From contig JAVBXY010000016.1 in assembly GCA_030824275.1 (NCBI GenBank), forward strand, positions 51,807 to 115,806: 64,000 bases of DNA, written 5' to 3'. Under the pieces are notes generated by a model. That model was not told the origin of the DNA and searched no databases. It was given only the letters and a program-made list of their open reading frames with translations. Both the position numbers and the translations under genes were made by a program. The stretch comes from Rhodocyclaceae bacterium (lineage in GTDB: Bacteria > Pseudomonadota > Gammaproteobacteria > Burkholderiales > Rhodocyclaceae). This document shows positions 28,480 to 38,725 of the stretch, one piece after another (position 1 is the stretch's first letter; every line of letters starts with the position of its first letter).

Positions 28480-29652
28480 ATGACAGATACCAATTCCCTG
28501 ATGTGGGTCACCCAACGGCCCGAACTCGTTTTCGTCGAGGGCCACGGCTCCTGGCTGGTGGATTCGGATGGCAAGCGCTATCTGGATTTCGTGCAGGGCT
28601 GGGCGGTGAATTGCCTCGGTCATTCGCCGGAAATAATCCGCGACGCGCTGGCCACGCAATCGGCCAAGCTCATCAATCCGAGTCCCGCCTTCTACAATGA
28701 GCCATCGCTGCGGCTGGCGCGACTGCTGACGGCGCATTCCTGCTTCGACCAGGTGTTCTTCGCCAACACGGGCGCAGAGGCCAACGAGGGCGCGATCAAG
28801 CTGGCGCGCAAGTGGGGTCAAAAATATCGCGATGGCGCCTTCGAGATCATCACCTTCGAGAACGGCTTTCACGGCCGCACGCTGGCGACCATGTCGGCCT
28901 CGGGCAAGCCGGGCTGGGATACGCTCTTCGCGCCGCAGGTGCCGGGCTTCCCCAAGGCGCGCTTGAACGAGCTCGACTCGGTGGCGGCCCAGATCGGCCC
29001 CAATACCGTGGCGGTAATGCTCGAACCCGTGCAAGGCGAAGCCGGCGTGATTCCGGCGACTACGGAGTTCCTGCAAGGCCTGCGCGAGTTGACGAGCAAT
29101 CATAACCTGCTGCTGATCGTGGACGAGGTGCAAACCGGCATGGGCCGTACCGGCACGCTCTTCGCCCATGAGCAGTCCGCCATCGCGCCGGACATCATGA
29201 CGCTGGGTAAAGGTCTCGGCGGTGGAGTGCCGTTGGCGGCACTGCTGGCCCGCAAGGAAGTCTGCTGTTTCGAGGCGGGCGATCAGGGCGGCACCTTCAA
29301 CGGCAATCCGCTGATGACGGCCGTGGGTGTGGCAGTGACGGAGGCCTTGCTGGCCCCGGGCTTTCTCGACGAGGTGCAAGCCAAGGGAGACTATCTGGCC
29401 GCCGGCCTGCATGCCCTGTGCTCAGAATTCGGCCTGACTGGCGAACGTGGATCGGGCTTGCTGCGGGCGTTGCTGCTGGACCGGGACATTGCACCCGCAC
29501 TGGTGGATGCTGCCCGCACCATGGCGCCGGAGGGCCTGCTGCTGAACGCGCCCCGGGCCAATCTGTTGCGCTTCATGCCGGCCTTGACGGTCAACCGCGA
29601 GGAAATCGACCGGATGCTGTCTTGCGTTCGCGTTCTGCTTGCAAGCACCTAG
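28480..29652 (+). CDS. argD: Acetylornithine aminotransferase (class III PLP aminotransferase)
   Basis: [53 protein letters not shown]. Confidence 0.9.
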   Translation: MTDTNSLMWVTQRPELVFVEGHGSWLVDSDGKRYLDFVQGWAVNCLGHSPEIIRDALATQSAKLINPSPAFYNEPSLRLARLLTAHSCFDQVFFANTGAEANEGAIKLARKWGQKYRDGAFEIITFENGFHGRTLATMSASGKPGWDTLFAPQVPGFPKARLNELDSVAAQIGPNTVAVMLEPVQGEAGVIPATTEFLQGLRELTSNHNLLLIVDEVQTGMGRTGTLFAHEQSAIAPDIMTLGKGLGGGVPLAALLARKEVCCFEAGDQGGTFNGNPLMTAVGVAVTEALLAPGFLDEVQAKGDYLAAGLHALCSEFGLTGERGSGLLRALLLDRDIAPALVDAARTMAPEGLLLNAPRANLLRFMPALTVNREEIDRMLSCVRVLLAST

Positions 29653-29688
29653 GGGCGATCAATCCGATTACCTGGAACGGCCCGAGGC

Positions 29689-30699
29689 TCAGGCAAACCC
29701 GTCCGGATTCTGCTTCTGCCAGTTCCAGGAATCGCGACACATGTCGTCCAATGACCTGCGCGCAGTCCACTGCAACTGCTGCCCGGCCAGGGATGGGTCG
29801 CCCCAGGAGGCCGGCACGTCGCCCGGCCGCCGAAGAGCAATCCTGTAAGGAATGGGGCGACAGCAGGCTCGCTCGAAAGCCCGCACCAGATCAAGTACGC
29901 TGTAGCCGACCCCCGTGCCGAGATTGACGGTCAGCACATCCCTAGGGTCGCCCAGCACCCGATCCACCGCCGCACGATGGCCGTCGGCCAGGTCCATGAC
30001 GTGAATGTAGTCACGCACCCCAGTGCCGTCCGGGGTTGGATAGTCACCACCGAACACATTCAGTTCCGCGCGACGGCCGACAGCCACCTGGGCAACGAAG
30101 GGCATTAGGTTGTTCGGGATGCCGCTCGGGTCTTCGCCGATCTGTCCCGATGAATGAGCACCCACCGGATTGAAGTAGCGCAGCAGTGCCACCGACCAGT
30201 CCGGCGCCGACGCATGCAGGTCGCGCAGAATTTCCTCCACCATGAGTTTGGTCCGACCGTAGGTATTGGCCGGGCGCAGCGCGGCTGACTCGGGGATGGG
30301 GCTGAAATCCGGCGCGCCATACACCGTCGCCGAGGAACTGAAAACGATACGACGGACACCGGCCTGCTGCATGGCGGCGAGCAGAACCAGCGTACCGGCG
30401 ACGTTGTTGTCGTAGTAGCGCAGGGGCTGTTCGACCGACTCGCCGACGGCCTTGAGACCGGCGAAATGGATCACGGCATCGATGGAATAACGGGCAAACA
30501 CTGCCGCCATGTCGCTGGCCGAACGGACATCGCCCTCGACACAAGCCACTTCACGGCCGACGATTTTCACCAGTCGCCGCACGCCTTCGGGCTTGCTGTT
30601 GCTGAAGTTGTCGAAGAGTACGACCTCGTGGCCGGCCTCGATCAGGGCGACGGCACTGTGCAGGCCGATGTAGCCGGCGCCGCCGGTGAGCAGGATCAT
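29689..30699 (-). CDS. galE: UDP-glucose 4-epimerase
   Basis: MILLTGGAGYIGLHSAVALIEAGHEVVLFDNFSNS; ATVYG, YxxxK present. Confidence 0.94.
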   Translation of the reverse strand: MILLTGGAGYIGLHSAVALIEAGHEVVLFDNFSNSKPEGVRRLVKIVGREVACVEGDVRSASDMAAVFARYSIDAVIHFAGLKAVGESVEQPLRYYDNNVAGTLVLLAAMQQAGVRRIVFSSSATVYGAPDFSPIPESAALRPANTYGRTKLMVEEILRDLHASAPDWSVALLRYFNPVGAHSSGQIGEDPSGIPNNLMPFVAQVAVGRRAELNVFGGDYPTPDGTGVRDYIHVMDLADGHRAAVDRVLGDPRDVLTVNLGTGVGYSVLDLVRAFERACCRPIPYRIALRRPGDVPASWGDPSLAGQQLQWTARRSLDDMCRDSWNWQKQNPDGFA

Positions 30700-30820
30700 G
30701 CGAATTCCCCGTATCTGGATGCGGGGCGATTCTAACGTCTTATACCCACCATCACATTTCGTGAATCTGGCCCGCCTGCCCAGCCGGTAGAATCGCCGCA
30801 TTCCCTTTCAGGAGCCTGCC

Positions 30821-31510
30821 GTGAGCAAGTCGTTCAGGATCGCACCCAGCATTCTTTCCGCCAACTTCGCCAAGCTCGGCGAGGAAGTGGACAACGTCCT
30901 CGCCGCCGGTGCCGACATCGTGCATTTCGATGTCATGGACAATCACTACGTCCCCAATCTCACCATCGGCCCGCTGGTCTGCGAGGCGCTGAAGAAGCAC
31001 GGCGTCACCGCACCCATCGACGTGCACCTGATGGTCAAGCCGGTGGATCGCATCATCCCCGACTTCGCCAAGGCCGGTGCCAGCTACATCACCTTCCACC
31101 CGGAAGCCTCCGAACACGTCGACCGCACCATCGGCCTGATCAAGGAAAATGGCTGCAAGGCCGGCCTGGTGTTCAATCCGGCCACGCCGCTGGATGTCCT
31201 CGAATACACCCTCGACAAGCTCGACATGGTGCTGCTGATGTCGGTGAACCCCGGCTTCGGCGGCCAGAAGTTCATCCCCTACGTGCTCGACAAAGCGCGC
31301 AAGGTGCGCCAGATGATCGATGAGCGCGGCCTGAATGTCAGCCTAGAAATCGATGGCGGTGTCGGCCCGGCCAACATCGCCGAGGTGGCCCGCGCCGGCG
31401 TGGACACTTTCGTCGCCGGCTCCGCCGTCTTCGGCGCCGCCAAGGATTCCGACCCGCACCGCTACGACTCCATCATCGCCTCACTGCGGGCCGAGTTGGC
31501 CAAGGTCTGA
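30821..31510 (+). CDS. rpe: Ribulose-phosphate 3-epimerase
   Basis: [46 protein letters not shown]. Confidence 0.97.
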   Translation: MSKSFRIAPSILSANFAKLGEEVDNVLAAGADIVHFDVMDNHYVPNLTIGPLVCEALKKHGVTAPIDVHLMVKPVDRIIPDFAKAGASYITFHPEASEHVDRTIGLIKENGCKAGLVFNPATPLDVLEYTLDKLDMVLLMSVNPGFGGQKFIPYVLDKARKVRQMIDERGLNVSLEIDGGVGPANIAEVARAGVDTFVAGSAVFGAAKDSDPHRYDSIIASLRAELAKV

Positions 31511-32166
31511 TGACGATCAAGTCGGTCACCATCGACCTCGACGGCACCCTGCTCGACACCATTCCCGATCTCGCCGCTGCCGCCAACGGTATGATGCGGG
31601 AACTCGGGCGACATGAATTTCCGGTCGATGTGGTGGCCAGCTTCGTCGGCCGTGGCATTCCCACCCTGGTGGCGCGCTGCCTGCCGGATGTGCATGGCGA
31701 CGAACTCGCGCATGCCCAATCCATTTTCAAGCGTCACTACGCCATCGAGAACGGCCGCAACTCGCAGCTATTCCCCGGCGTGCTTGACGGACTCATGGCC
31801 TTCCGCAAGGCCGGTCTGCCGATGGCTGTGGTCACCAACAAGGCGGCGGCCTTCACCGAGCCGCTGCTGGCGGCGATGAACCTGGCGCCCTTTTTTGCCT
31901 TCGCGGTTTCCGGCGATACGCTGCCGGAAAAAAAACCCCACCCGATGCCGCTGACCCATGCTTGCGAGCGCTTCGGTGTCGCACCGGTGGAGAACCTGCA
32001 CATCGGCGATTCGAAGCACGACGCCCACGCGGCCCGGGCCGCCGGCTGCCCCGTCTTCCTCGTGCCCTACGGCTACAACGAAGGCCAGCCCGTGCAAGCA
32101 GGCGATTGCGATGCTATAGTCACGTCGCTGGTCGAAGCCGCGCACCGCGTCGTCAAGGCCGCCTAG
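31510..32166 (+). CDS. gph: Phosphoglycolate phosphatase (HAD)
   Basis: VTIDLDGTLLDTIPDLAAAANGMMRELG; HIGDSKHDAHAARAAGCP; rpe-gph-trpE order. Confidence 0.94.
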   Translation: MTIKSVTIDLDGTLLDTIPDLAAAANGMMRELGRHEFPVDVVASFVGRGIPTLVARCLPDVHGDELAHAQSIFKRHYAIENGRNSQLFPGVLDGLMAFRKAGLPMAVVTNKAAAFTEPLLAAMNLAPFFAFAVSGDTLPEKKPHPMPLTHACERFGVAPVENLHIGDSKHDAHAARAAGCPVFLVPYGYNEGQPVQAGDCDAIVTSLVEAAHRVVKAA

Positions 32167-32186
32167 AAAGCGAAACCCACATTTCC

Positions 32187-32276
32187 ATGCTCCACCGCAA
32201 CCTGCAATTGACAAGGAAACTCGCCCCGCAGCTCGAACTGTGGGCGGAGGCTTGGCCCTGGCGGCCCTGGCACTGA
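32187..32276 (+). CDS. Candidate trp leader peptide
   Basis: ATG..TGA 29 aa MLHRNLQLTRKLAPQLELWAEAWPWRPWH with 4 Trp in the last 11 residues; sits between gph and trpE. Confidence 0.55.
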   Translation: MLHRNLQLTRKLAPQLELWAEAWPWRPWH

Positions 32277-32345
32277 GTTTTCCTTTGCCTCGCGCGATAT
32301 CGTCGCGCCGAATGTCGTTGCAGTACCGAACTTGTGGAGCACCCC

Positions 32346-33830
32346 ATGACTGAAGCAGAATTCAACCGCCTCGCGGCGGAAGGCTACAACCGTATTCCGG
32401 TCACGCTGGAAACCTTTGCCGACCTCGACACACCGCTGTCGATCTACCTCAAGCTAGCCAACGATCCCTACTCCTACCTGCTCGAATCCGTGCAGGGCGG
32501 CGAGCGCTTCGGCCGCTACTCCTTCATCGGTCTGGCCGCCCATACGCGTATCGCCGTCGTCGATGGCGCCATCCTGCTGCTGACCGGCAACCGCGTCGCC
32601 GAGCGCCGCGACCACACCAATCCGATGAGCTACATCAGCGAGTTCATGGCTCGCTTCAAGGTACCGGACCTGCCCGGCCTGCCCCGCTTCTGCGGCGGCC
32701 TGGTCGGTGCCTTCGGCTACGACACGGTGCGCTACATCGAAACCAAGCTGGCGCAGACCAAGAAGACCGAGGGCAAGGGCCTCGAAGGCGTACCGGACAT
32801 CCTGCTGCTACTCTCCGAAGAACTCGCCATCGTCGACAACCTCTCCGGCAAGCTCACCCTCGTGGTCTATGCCGAGCCCGGCTTCCCCGGCGCCTGGAAA
32901 CAGGCTCAGGCGCGCCTCAAGGAACTCCTGGGCAAACTGCGCGAACCGGCGAAGATTCCGGAAGACACGCGCGCCGTGTCGTCAGAGCCGACTTCCGAGT
33001 TCGGCGAGGAAGCCTTCAAGGCTGCCGTGCGCCGCGCCAAGCAATACATCGTGGACGGCGATGTCATGCAGGTGGTGCTCTCGCAACGCATGAGCAAGCC
33101 TTTCTCGGCCAGCCCGCTGGCCCTGTACCGGGCGCTGCGCACGCTGAACCCCTCGCCTTACATGTTCTATTTCAATTTCGAGGACTTCCACGTCGTCGGC
33201 GCTTCGCCGGAGATCCTGGTCCGCCTCGAAGACGGCACAGTGACCGTGCGCCCCATCGCCGGCACCCGCAAGCGTGGCGCGACACCGGCCGAAGACGAGG
33301 CCCTTGCCGCCGATCTGCTGGCCGATCCGAAGGAACGGGCCGAGCACCTGATGCTGCTCGACCTCGGCCGCAACGACGCCGGCCGCGTCGCCAAGATCGG
33401 CACGGTGAAGCTGACCGACAGCTTCATCATCGAACGCTACTCCCACGTCATGCACATCGTCTCCAATGTGGAAGGTCAACTGCGCGACGATGAGGGCGCC
33501 ACCAGTGTGCTCAAAGCCACCTTCCCTGCCGGCACCGTCTCCGGCGCGCCCAAGGTGCGGGCCATGGAAATCATCGACGAACTGGAACCGTCCAAGCGCG
33601 GCATCTACGCCGGCAGCGTCGGCTACCTGGGCTTCAACGGCGACATGGATCTCGCCATCGCCATCCGCACCGCCGTCGTCAAGGACGGTCAGATTCACGT
33701 GCAGGCTGGGGCCGGCATCGTCGCCGACTCCGACCCCGACAGCGAATGGCAGGAAACGCTGAACAAGGCGCGGGCGCAACTGCGCGCCGCCGAGATGGCC
33801 GAAGCCGGCCTCGATACGCGTTTCGAATAA
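32346..33830 (+). CDS. trpE: Anthranilate synthase component I
   Basis: Chorismate-binding enzyme; [38 protein letters not shown]. Confidence 0.97.
   Translation: MTEAEFNRLAAEGYNRIPVTLETFADLDTPLSIYLKLANDPYSYLLESVQGGERFGRYSFIGLAAHTRIAVVDGAILLLTGNRVAERRDHTNPMSYISEFMARFKVPDLPGLPRFCGGLVGAFGYDTVRYIETKLAQTKKTEGKGLEGVPDILLLLSEELAIVDNLSGKLTLVVYAEPGFPGAWKQAQARLKELLGKLREPAKIPEDTRAVSSEPTSEFGEEAFKAAVRRAKQYIVDGDVMQVVLSQRMSKPFSASPLALYRALRTLNPSPYMFYFNFEDFHVVGASPEILVRLEDGTVTVRPIAGTRKRGATPAEDEALAADLLADPKERAEHLMLLDLGRNDAGRVAKIGTVKLTDSFIIERYSHVMHIVSNVEGQLRDDEGATSVLKATFPAGTVSGAPKVRAMEIIDELEPSKRGIYAGSVGYLGFNGDMDLAIAIRTAVVKDGQIHVQAGAGIVADSDPDSEWQETLNKARAQLRAAEMAEAGLDTRFE
32972..32996 (-). repeat. 25-bp dispersed motif copy 9: GGAAGTCGGCTCTGACGACACGGCG
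   Basis: Inside trpE (antisense; AVSSEPTS). Confidence 0.8.
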
Positions 33831-33840
33831 GGAGACTGCC

Positions 33841-34407
33841 ATGCTGCTGATGATCGACAACTACGACAGCTTCACCTACAACCTGGTGCAATACCTCGGC
33901 GAACTGGGCGAGGATGTGCGCGTCTATCGCAACGACCAGATCACGCTGAAGGAAATCGCCGCAATGAAGCCGGCGCGCATCGTCGTCTCGCCCGGCCCCT
34001 GCTCGCCCGCAGAAGCCGGCATTTCGGTGGCGGCGATCAAGGAGTTCGCCGGCAAGATTCCCCTGCTCGGCGTCTGCCTCGGCCACCAGAGCATCGGCGC
34101 GGCCTTCGGCGGCGAGATCGTGCATGCCAAGCAACCCATGCATGGCAAGACCTCGCCCGTGCATCACCTCGACAAGGGCGTCTTTGCCGGCCTGCCGAAT
34201 CCGCTGACGGTGACGCGCTACCACTCGCTGGCGATTCGTCGCGAAACCATTCCGGATTGCCTGGAGATCACTGCCTGGACCGAGGATGGCGAAATCATGG
34301 GCGTGCGCCACAAGCAGTTCGACGTGGAAGGTGTGCAGTTCCACCCCGAATCCATACTCACCGAGCGCGGCCACGATCTGCTGCGCAACTTCCTGAAGGG
34401 AGCCTGA
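33841..34407 (+). CDS. trpG: Anthranilate synthase component II (glutamine amidotransferase)
   Basis: [46 protein letters not shown]. Confidence 0.97.
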   Translation: MLLMIDNYDSFTYNLVQYLGELGEDVRVYRNDQITLKEIAAMKPARIVVSPGPCSPAEAGISVAAIKEFAGKIPLLGVCLGHQSIGAAFGGEIVHAKQPMHGKTSPVHHLDKGVFAGLPNPLTVTRYHSLAIRRETIPDCLEITAWTEDGEIMGVRHKQFDVEGVQFHPESILTERGHDLLRNFLKGA

Positions 34408-34409
34408 TC

Positions 34410-35435
34410 ATGATCACGCCGCAAGAGGCGCTCCAGCGCACCATCGAACACCGCGAAATCTTCCACGACGAGATGCTGCACCTGATGCGGCAGATCATGG
34501 CCGGCGAGATTTCTCCGGTGATGACGGCCGCCATCCTCACCGGCCTGCGCGTGAAGAAGGAGACCATCGGCGAGATTTCCGCCGCCGCCACGGTCATGCG
34601 CGAACTGTCCACCAAGGTGACGACGCCGCACAATCCCCATTTTGTGGACATCGTCGGCACCGGCGGTGACGGCTCGCACACCTTCAACATCTCCACCACC
34701 TCGATGTTCGTCGCCGCCGCCGCCGGCGCCACGGTGGCCAAGCACGGCAACCGCAGCGTGTCGTCGAAGTCCGGCGCCGCCGACGTACTCGAATCCCTCG
34801 GCGCGAAAATCGATCTCTCACCGGCCAAGGTCGGTGAATGCATCGAAACCATCGGCTGCGGCTTCATGTTCGCCCCCAATCATCACCCGGCCATGAAGAA
34901 CGTGGCCCCGGTGCGGCGTGAAATGGGCGTGCGTACCATTTTCAACATCCTCGGCCCACTGACCAATCCGGCCGGCGCACCGAACACCCTGCTCGGCGTC
35001 TTCCATCCCGATCTGGTCGGCATACTGGTCCGCGTCATGCAGCAACTCGGCGCCAACCACGTGATGGTGGTCTGGGGCAAGGACGGCATGGATGAAGTGT
35101 CGCTGGGCGCGGCCACCCTGGTTGGCGAACTGAAGGACGGCAAGATCAAGGAATACGAAATTCACCCCGAGGATTTCGGCCTGTCGATGATGTCCAACCG
35201 CAGCCTGCGTGTCGCCGATGCCGCCGAGTCGAAAGCAATGATGTTCGAGGCGCTGGATAACACCCCCGGCACGCCGCGCGAGATCGTCACCCTGAACGCC
35301 GGTGCCGCGCTCTATGCGGCGAACTGCGCCGACTCCATCGGCGATGGCATCGCCAAGGCCCGCGAAGCCATCGCCTCCGGCGCCGCGCGTAAGAAACTCG
35401 ACGAGTTCGTCGCCTTCACGCGGAAGTTCTCGTGA
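34410..35435 (+). CDS. trpD: Anthranilate phosphoribosyltransferase
   Basis: [54 protein letters not shown]. Confidence 0.97.
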   Translation: MITPQEALQRTIEHREIFHDEMLHLMRQIMAGEISPVMTAAILTGLRVKKETIGEISAAATVMRELSTKVTTPHNPHFVDIVGTGGDGSHTFNISTTSMFVAAAAGATVAKHGNRSVSSKSGAADVLESLGAKIDLSPAKVGECIETIGCGFMFAPNHHPAMKNVAPVRREMGVRTIFNILGPLTNPAGAPNTLLGVFHPDLVGILVRVMQQLGANHVMVVWGKDGMDEVSLGAATLVGELKDGKIKEYEIHPEDFGLSMMSNRSLRVADAAESKAMMFEALDNTPGTPREIVTLNAGAALYAANCADSIGDGIAKAREAIASGAARKKLDEFVAFTRKFS

Positions 35436-35448
35436 GGAGGGTCGCCTG

Positions 35449-36246
35449 ATGGCCGCCGATATCCTGGAAAAAATCCTCGCCGTGAAACGCGAGGAATTGG
35501 CGGCCTCAAGCAAGCCGCTGGCAGCCGTTCGTGCCGAGGCGGAAGCGCAGACCAAGCCCCGCGATTTTGTTGGCGCCATTCGCAAAAAAGTCGGCTCTGG
35601 TGACACGGGGAGAAATGCAGCGATCATCGCCGAAATCAAGAAAGCCAGCCCTTCGAAAGGCGTGATCCGCGAGGACTTCCGTCCCGCCGAGATCGCGCCG
35701 GATTACGAACGCCACGGCGCCGCCTGCCTGTCGGTGCTGACCGACCGCCAGTTCTTCCAGGGCGCGCCGGAATACCTGCAAGAGGCCCGCGCCGCCTGCA
35801 CGCTACCGGTGTTGCGCAAGGACTTCCTGATCGACCCTTACCAGGTCTATGAGGCCCGCGCCATGGGCGCCGACGCCATCCTGCTGATCGTGGACGCGCT
35901 CGAGCTGCCGCTGATGCGCGAGATGGAAGCCATCGCCCACAGCCTCGGCATGGGTGTACTGGTGGAGTGCCACGATGCCGCCGAACTCGATGTGGCGCTG
36001 CAACTGACGACGCCGCTGATCGGCATCAACAACCGCAATCTACGGACCTTCGAGGTGGATCTGGCGACAACCTTGTCGCAACTGGATCGAATTCCCGAAG
36101 ACCGCATCGTGGTCACCGAGTCCGGCATCCTGACTCCCGCCGACGTGGCGACGATGACCCGCCACGGCGTGCATGCCTTCCTCGTCGGCGAGGCCTTCAT
36201 GCGGGCGCCCTCGCCCGGCGCCGAACTCGCCCGCCTGTTCGGCTAA
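35449..36246 (+). CDS. trpC: Indole-3-glycerol phosphate synthase
   Basis: [35 protein letters not shown] motif. Confidence 0.97.
   Translation: MAADILEKILAVKREELAASSKPLAAVRAEAEAQTKPRDFVGAIRKKVGSGDTGRNAAIIAEIKKASPSKGVIREDFRPAEIAPDYERHGAACLSVLTDRQFFQGAPEYLQEARAACTLPVLRKDFLIDPYQVYEARAMGADAILLIVDALELPLMREMEAIAHSLGMGVLVECHDAAELDVALQLTTPLIGINNRNLRTFEVDLATTLSQLDRIPEDRIVVTESGILTPADVATMTRHGVHAFLVGEAFMRAPSPGAELARLFG
35586..35610 (+). repeat. 25-bp dispersed motif copy 10: AAAAGTCGGCTCTGGTGACACGGGG
   Basis: Inside trpC (sense; KVGSGDTG). Confidence 0.8.
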
Positions 36247-37805
36247 ATCAGCCCGCAATCAGCCGTCATCACCGACACGTCGTCGTGGGGCATGGCACCG
36301 CCAAGGTGGCGCTGCATCGCCTCGCGCACGGCATCGATCCGGCGCGCAGCCGGCGCGGATGCCAATGCAGCGAACAGGCGGCCGTAACCGAAGGCCTCTC
36401 CTTGCCCATCCTCGGCCTCGACCAGACCGTCTGAAAACAGCACGAACTGATCACCGGCCTCCAGTTCGACGTCGTCCGGCCGGGCCACGGCGCCTTCGGT
36501 GTCATCGATGCCCAGCGGCAGGTTGCTGGAGGCGAAGCTGCGACGCACCTTGCCGTCGGGTGAGAGCAGCAGCAGGTCGGGGGTTCCGCCGACCCAGACA
36601 TCGGCGCGACGCCCATCCGCCTGAATGCAGATTGCAGTGGCACCGACGAAGTAGCCAATAGGCAGTGTCGCCCGTAGCTGCCGGTTGATCTCGTAGAGTA
36701 TCCAGCCCAGGGCCGCGCCGGTTTCGGCGGCACTGTAGAACACGGAGAGCACCGGCAGGGTACAGATGGCTGCACCGAGTCCATGGCCGGTCGCGTCGGC
36801 CAGCAGCACATAGAGTTCGCCACCGGGACCGCGCGTGGCGGCGACGATGTCGCCACTGAAATTGGCGGCCGCATCCAGCCAATGACGCACACTGGAATCG
36901 TCGAGCCCGGCACGCTGCATCTGCCGACTGACGATGCGTTGCGCCAGCGCGCTCTCGGCCTCCTGGTGATCGTGGTAGGTCTGTAGCCGTTCGGCGTTCT
37001 CACGAAGTTTCTGGTCCACCGCCACCCGTTCGCTGACATCGCGAATGATGCCGATGAAGCGGCGCTCGCCACCCACGCGCATTTCCGAAATGCCAAGTTC
37101 AAGAGGGAATTCCTCCCCGCTCTGGCGCCGTCCGCGCAGCAGGCGCTGTCCCACACCGAGGATGTGAGGTTGTCCGCCGTCCAGATAGCGCGCCAGGTAG
37201 GCGTCATGTTCACTATGGTAGGGCTCGGGCATCAATATATTGACGTTCTTGCCCAGTAGTTCTCCATTGGCGTAGCCGAACATGGTCTCGGTGGACGGGT
37301 TGCACCACTGTATCGAGCCCTGTGCATCGATCATCAGGACGCTATCGACCAGATTGTCGGACATGGCGCGGACCAGCCTTCTTTCATCGTCCAGACTGCG
37401 TTGCAAGGCCAGCGCGCGTGTCAGCGAGCGCAGCTTGGCATCGAGGACGACGAAATTGACCGGCTTGGGCAGGTAGTCGTCGCCACCCGCATCGAGGCCG
37501 GCGACCAGGTTCTCTTCCTTGTCCAGCGCGGACAGGAACATCACCGGCACCCAGCGCTCGCCGGACATGGCCTTGATCTGCCGGGTGGCCTCGTAGCCAT
37601 CCATCACCGGCATCATCACATCCATGATGACGAGATCCGGCGACTCGCGCTCGAAGGCGGCGACTCCAAGAGCACCGTCCGCCGCCGTCACCACCTCAAG
37701 ACCCAGCTTGCCGAGGAAGACCTGGAGTATCTGGCGATTGGTGGCGGTATCGTCCACCACCAGCACTTTCAGCGGCTTTCTGCCGGGCCCACCCTGACTT
37801 GTCAT
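36243..37805 (-). CDS. Response regulator with PAS and SpoIIE/PP2C phosphatase domains (RsbU-like)
   Basis: [58 protein letters not shown]2[27 protein letters not shown]. Confidence 0.88.
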   Translation of the reverse strand: MTSQGGPGRKPLKVLVVDDTATNRQILQVFLGKLGLEVVTAADGALGVAAFERESPDLVIMDVMMPVMDGYEATRQIKAMSGERWVPVMFLSALDKEENLVAGLDAGGDDYLPKPVNFVVLDAKLRSLTRALALQRSLDDERRLVRAMSDNLVDSVLMIDAQGSIQWCNPSTETMFGYANGELLGKNVNILMPEPYHSEHDAYLARYLDGGQPHILGVGQRLLRGRRQSGEEFPLELGISEMRVGGERRFIGIIRDVSERVAVDQKLRENAERLQTYHDHQEAESALAQRIVSRQMQRAGLDDSSVRHWLDAAANFSGDIVAATRGPGGELYVLLADATGHGLGAAICTLPVLSVFYSAAETGAALGWILYEINRQLRATLPIGYFVGATAICIQADGRRADVWVGGTPDLLLLSPDGKVRRSFASSNLPLGIDDTEGAVARPDDVELEAGDQFVLFSDGLVEAEDGQGEAFGYGRLFAALASAPAARRIDAVREAMQRHLGGAMPHDDVSVMTADCGLI

Positions 37806-38716
37806 TGGCAGCCCCCATTTTCCGATTCAGTGGCTGACACGCGGGCAACGACGACGTTACCGCAGCCACGGTACTCAATGGCGGCGAAACAGGCATGGCG
37901 CGCCATGGCGATGCCCCGTCCGTTGGGGTCGAAAACACGCTCAGGATCGAAGTCGATGTAACGCGTCCAGTCGAAACCCTTGCCTTCATCGCTGATGGTA
38001 AACACCAGCGCATCGGCATCGCGGCGAACCGACACATGAGCCCAGCGGGCGCCCGTAACGGCGTCGGCCAGCCGGTCGGCGATAGCCGACTCCCAGCTTC
38101 CATTGCGGCGCATGTCCGCTTTTTCTGCATAGCCGATACCAAGGTTGCCATGCTCGATGGCATTCACCATGAGTTCGGACAGGCCCAGCGCAGCACGTAC
38201 CGGATCAGGACACAAGCCCGCCAGGGACGCGGAAAGCAGCCGCGCATGCTCCAAGGTACGGAAGCTGAAATCCGCCGTATCGAGCAATTCGAGCACCGAG
38301 TCGCGATGATGGGCGGCACGCCTAAGGGCCTGCTCTTCGGCAACGTCCTCCAGGGCCGCTCGCACGATGGTAAGCAGGTCGTTGGGCGCGTAGGGCTTGG
38401 GCAGGTAGTACCAGGCGCCAGCGGCAATGCCTTCGGCGATCTGCTCGGAGGACGAGGCTGCCGTCTGCATGATGACGGGGATCGCCTGAAAGCGGGCATC
38501 CGCCTTGATCCGGCGGAGCAGTTCCATGCCGTCCATTACCGGCATCATGCGGTCGAGTACGAGCAAATGCGGAAGCGGCGCTTCCTGCATGATCGCCCAC
38601 GCTACCTCGCCGTTTTCTGCCTTGGTGACGATATAGGCAGGATCATCCAGCACGTCGCCAATGATCTCGAGGTTGAAGGGTTCGTCATCGACGACGAGTA
38701 TGCGCCAGGGAGTCAT
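37802..38716 (-). CDS. Response regulator with C-terminal anti-sigma-type HATPase
   Basis: REC HLLVLDRMMPVMDGMELL; HATPase ELMVNAIEHGNLGIG ... GRGIAMARHAC. Confidence 0.85.
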   Translation of the reverse strand: MTPWRILVVDDEPFNLEIIGDVLDDPAYIVTKAENGEVAWAIMQEAPLPHLLVLDRMMPVMDGMELLRRIKADARFQAIPVIMQTAASSSEQIAEGIAAGAWYYLPKPYAPNDLLTIVRAALEDVAEEQALRRAAHHRDSVLELLDTADFSFRTLEHARLLSASLAGLCPDPVRAALGLSELMVNAIEHGNLGIGYAEKADMRRNGSWESAIADRLADAVTGARWAHVSVRRDADALVFTISDEGKGFDWTRYIDFDPERVFDPNGRGIAMARHACFAAIEYRGCGNVVVARVSATESENGGCQ

Positions 38717-38725
38717 GGGCGAATC

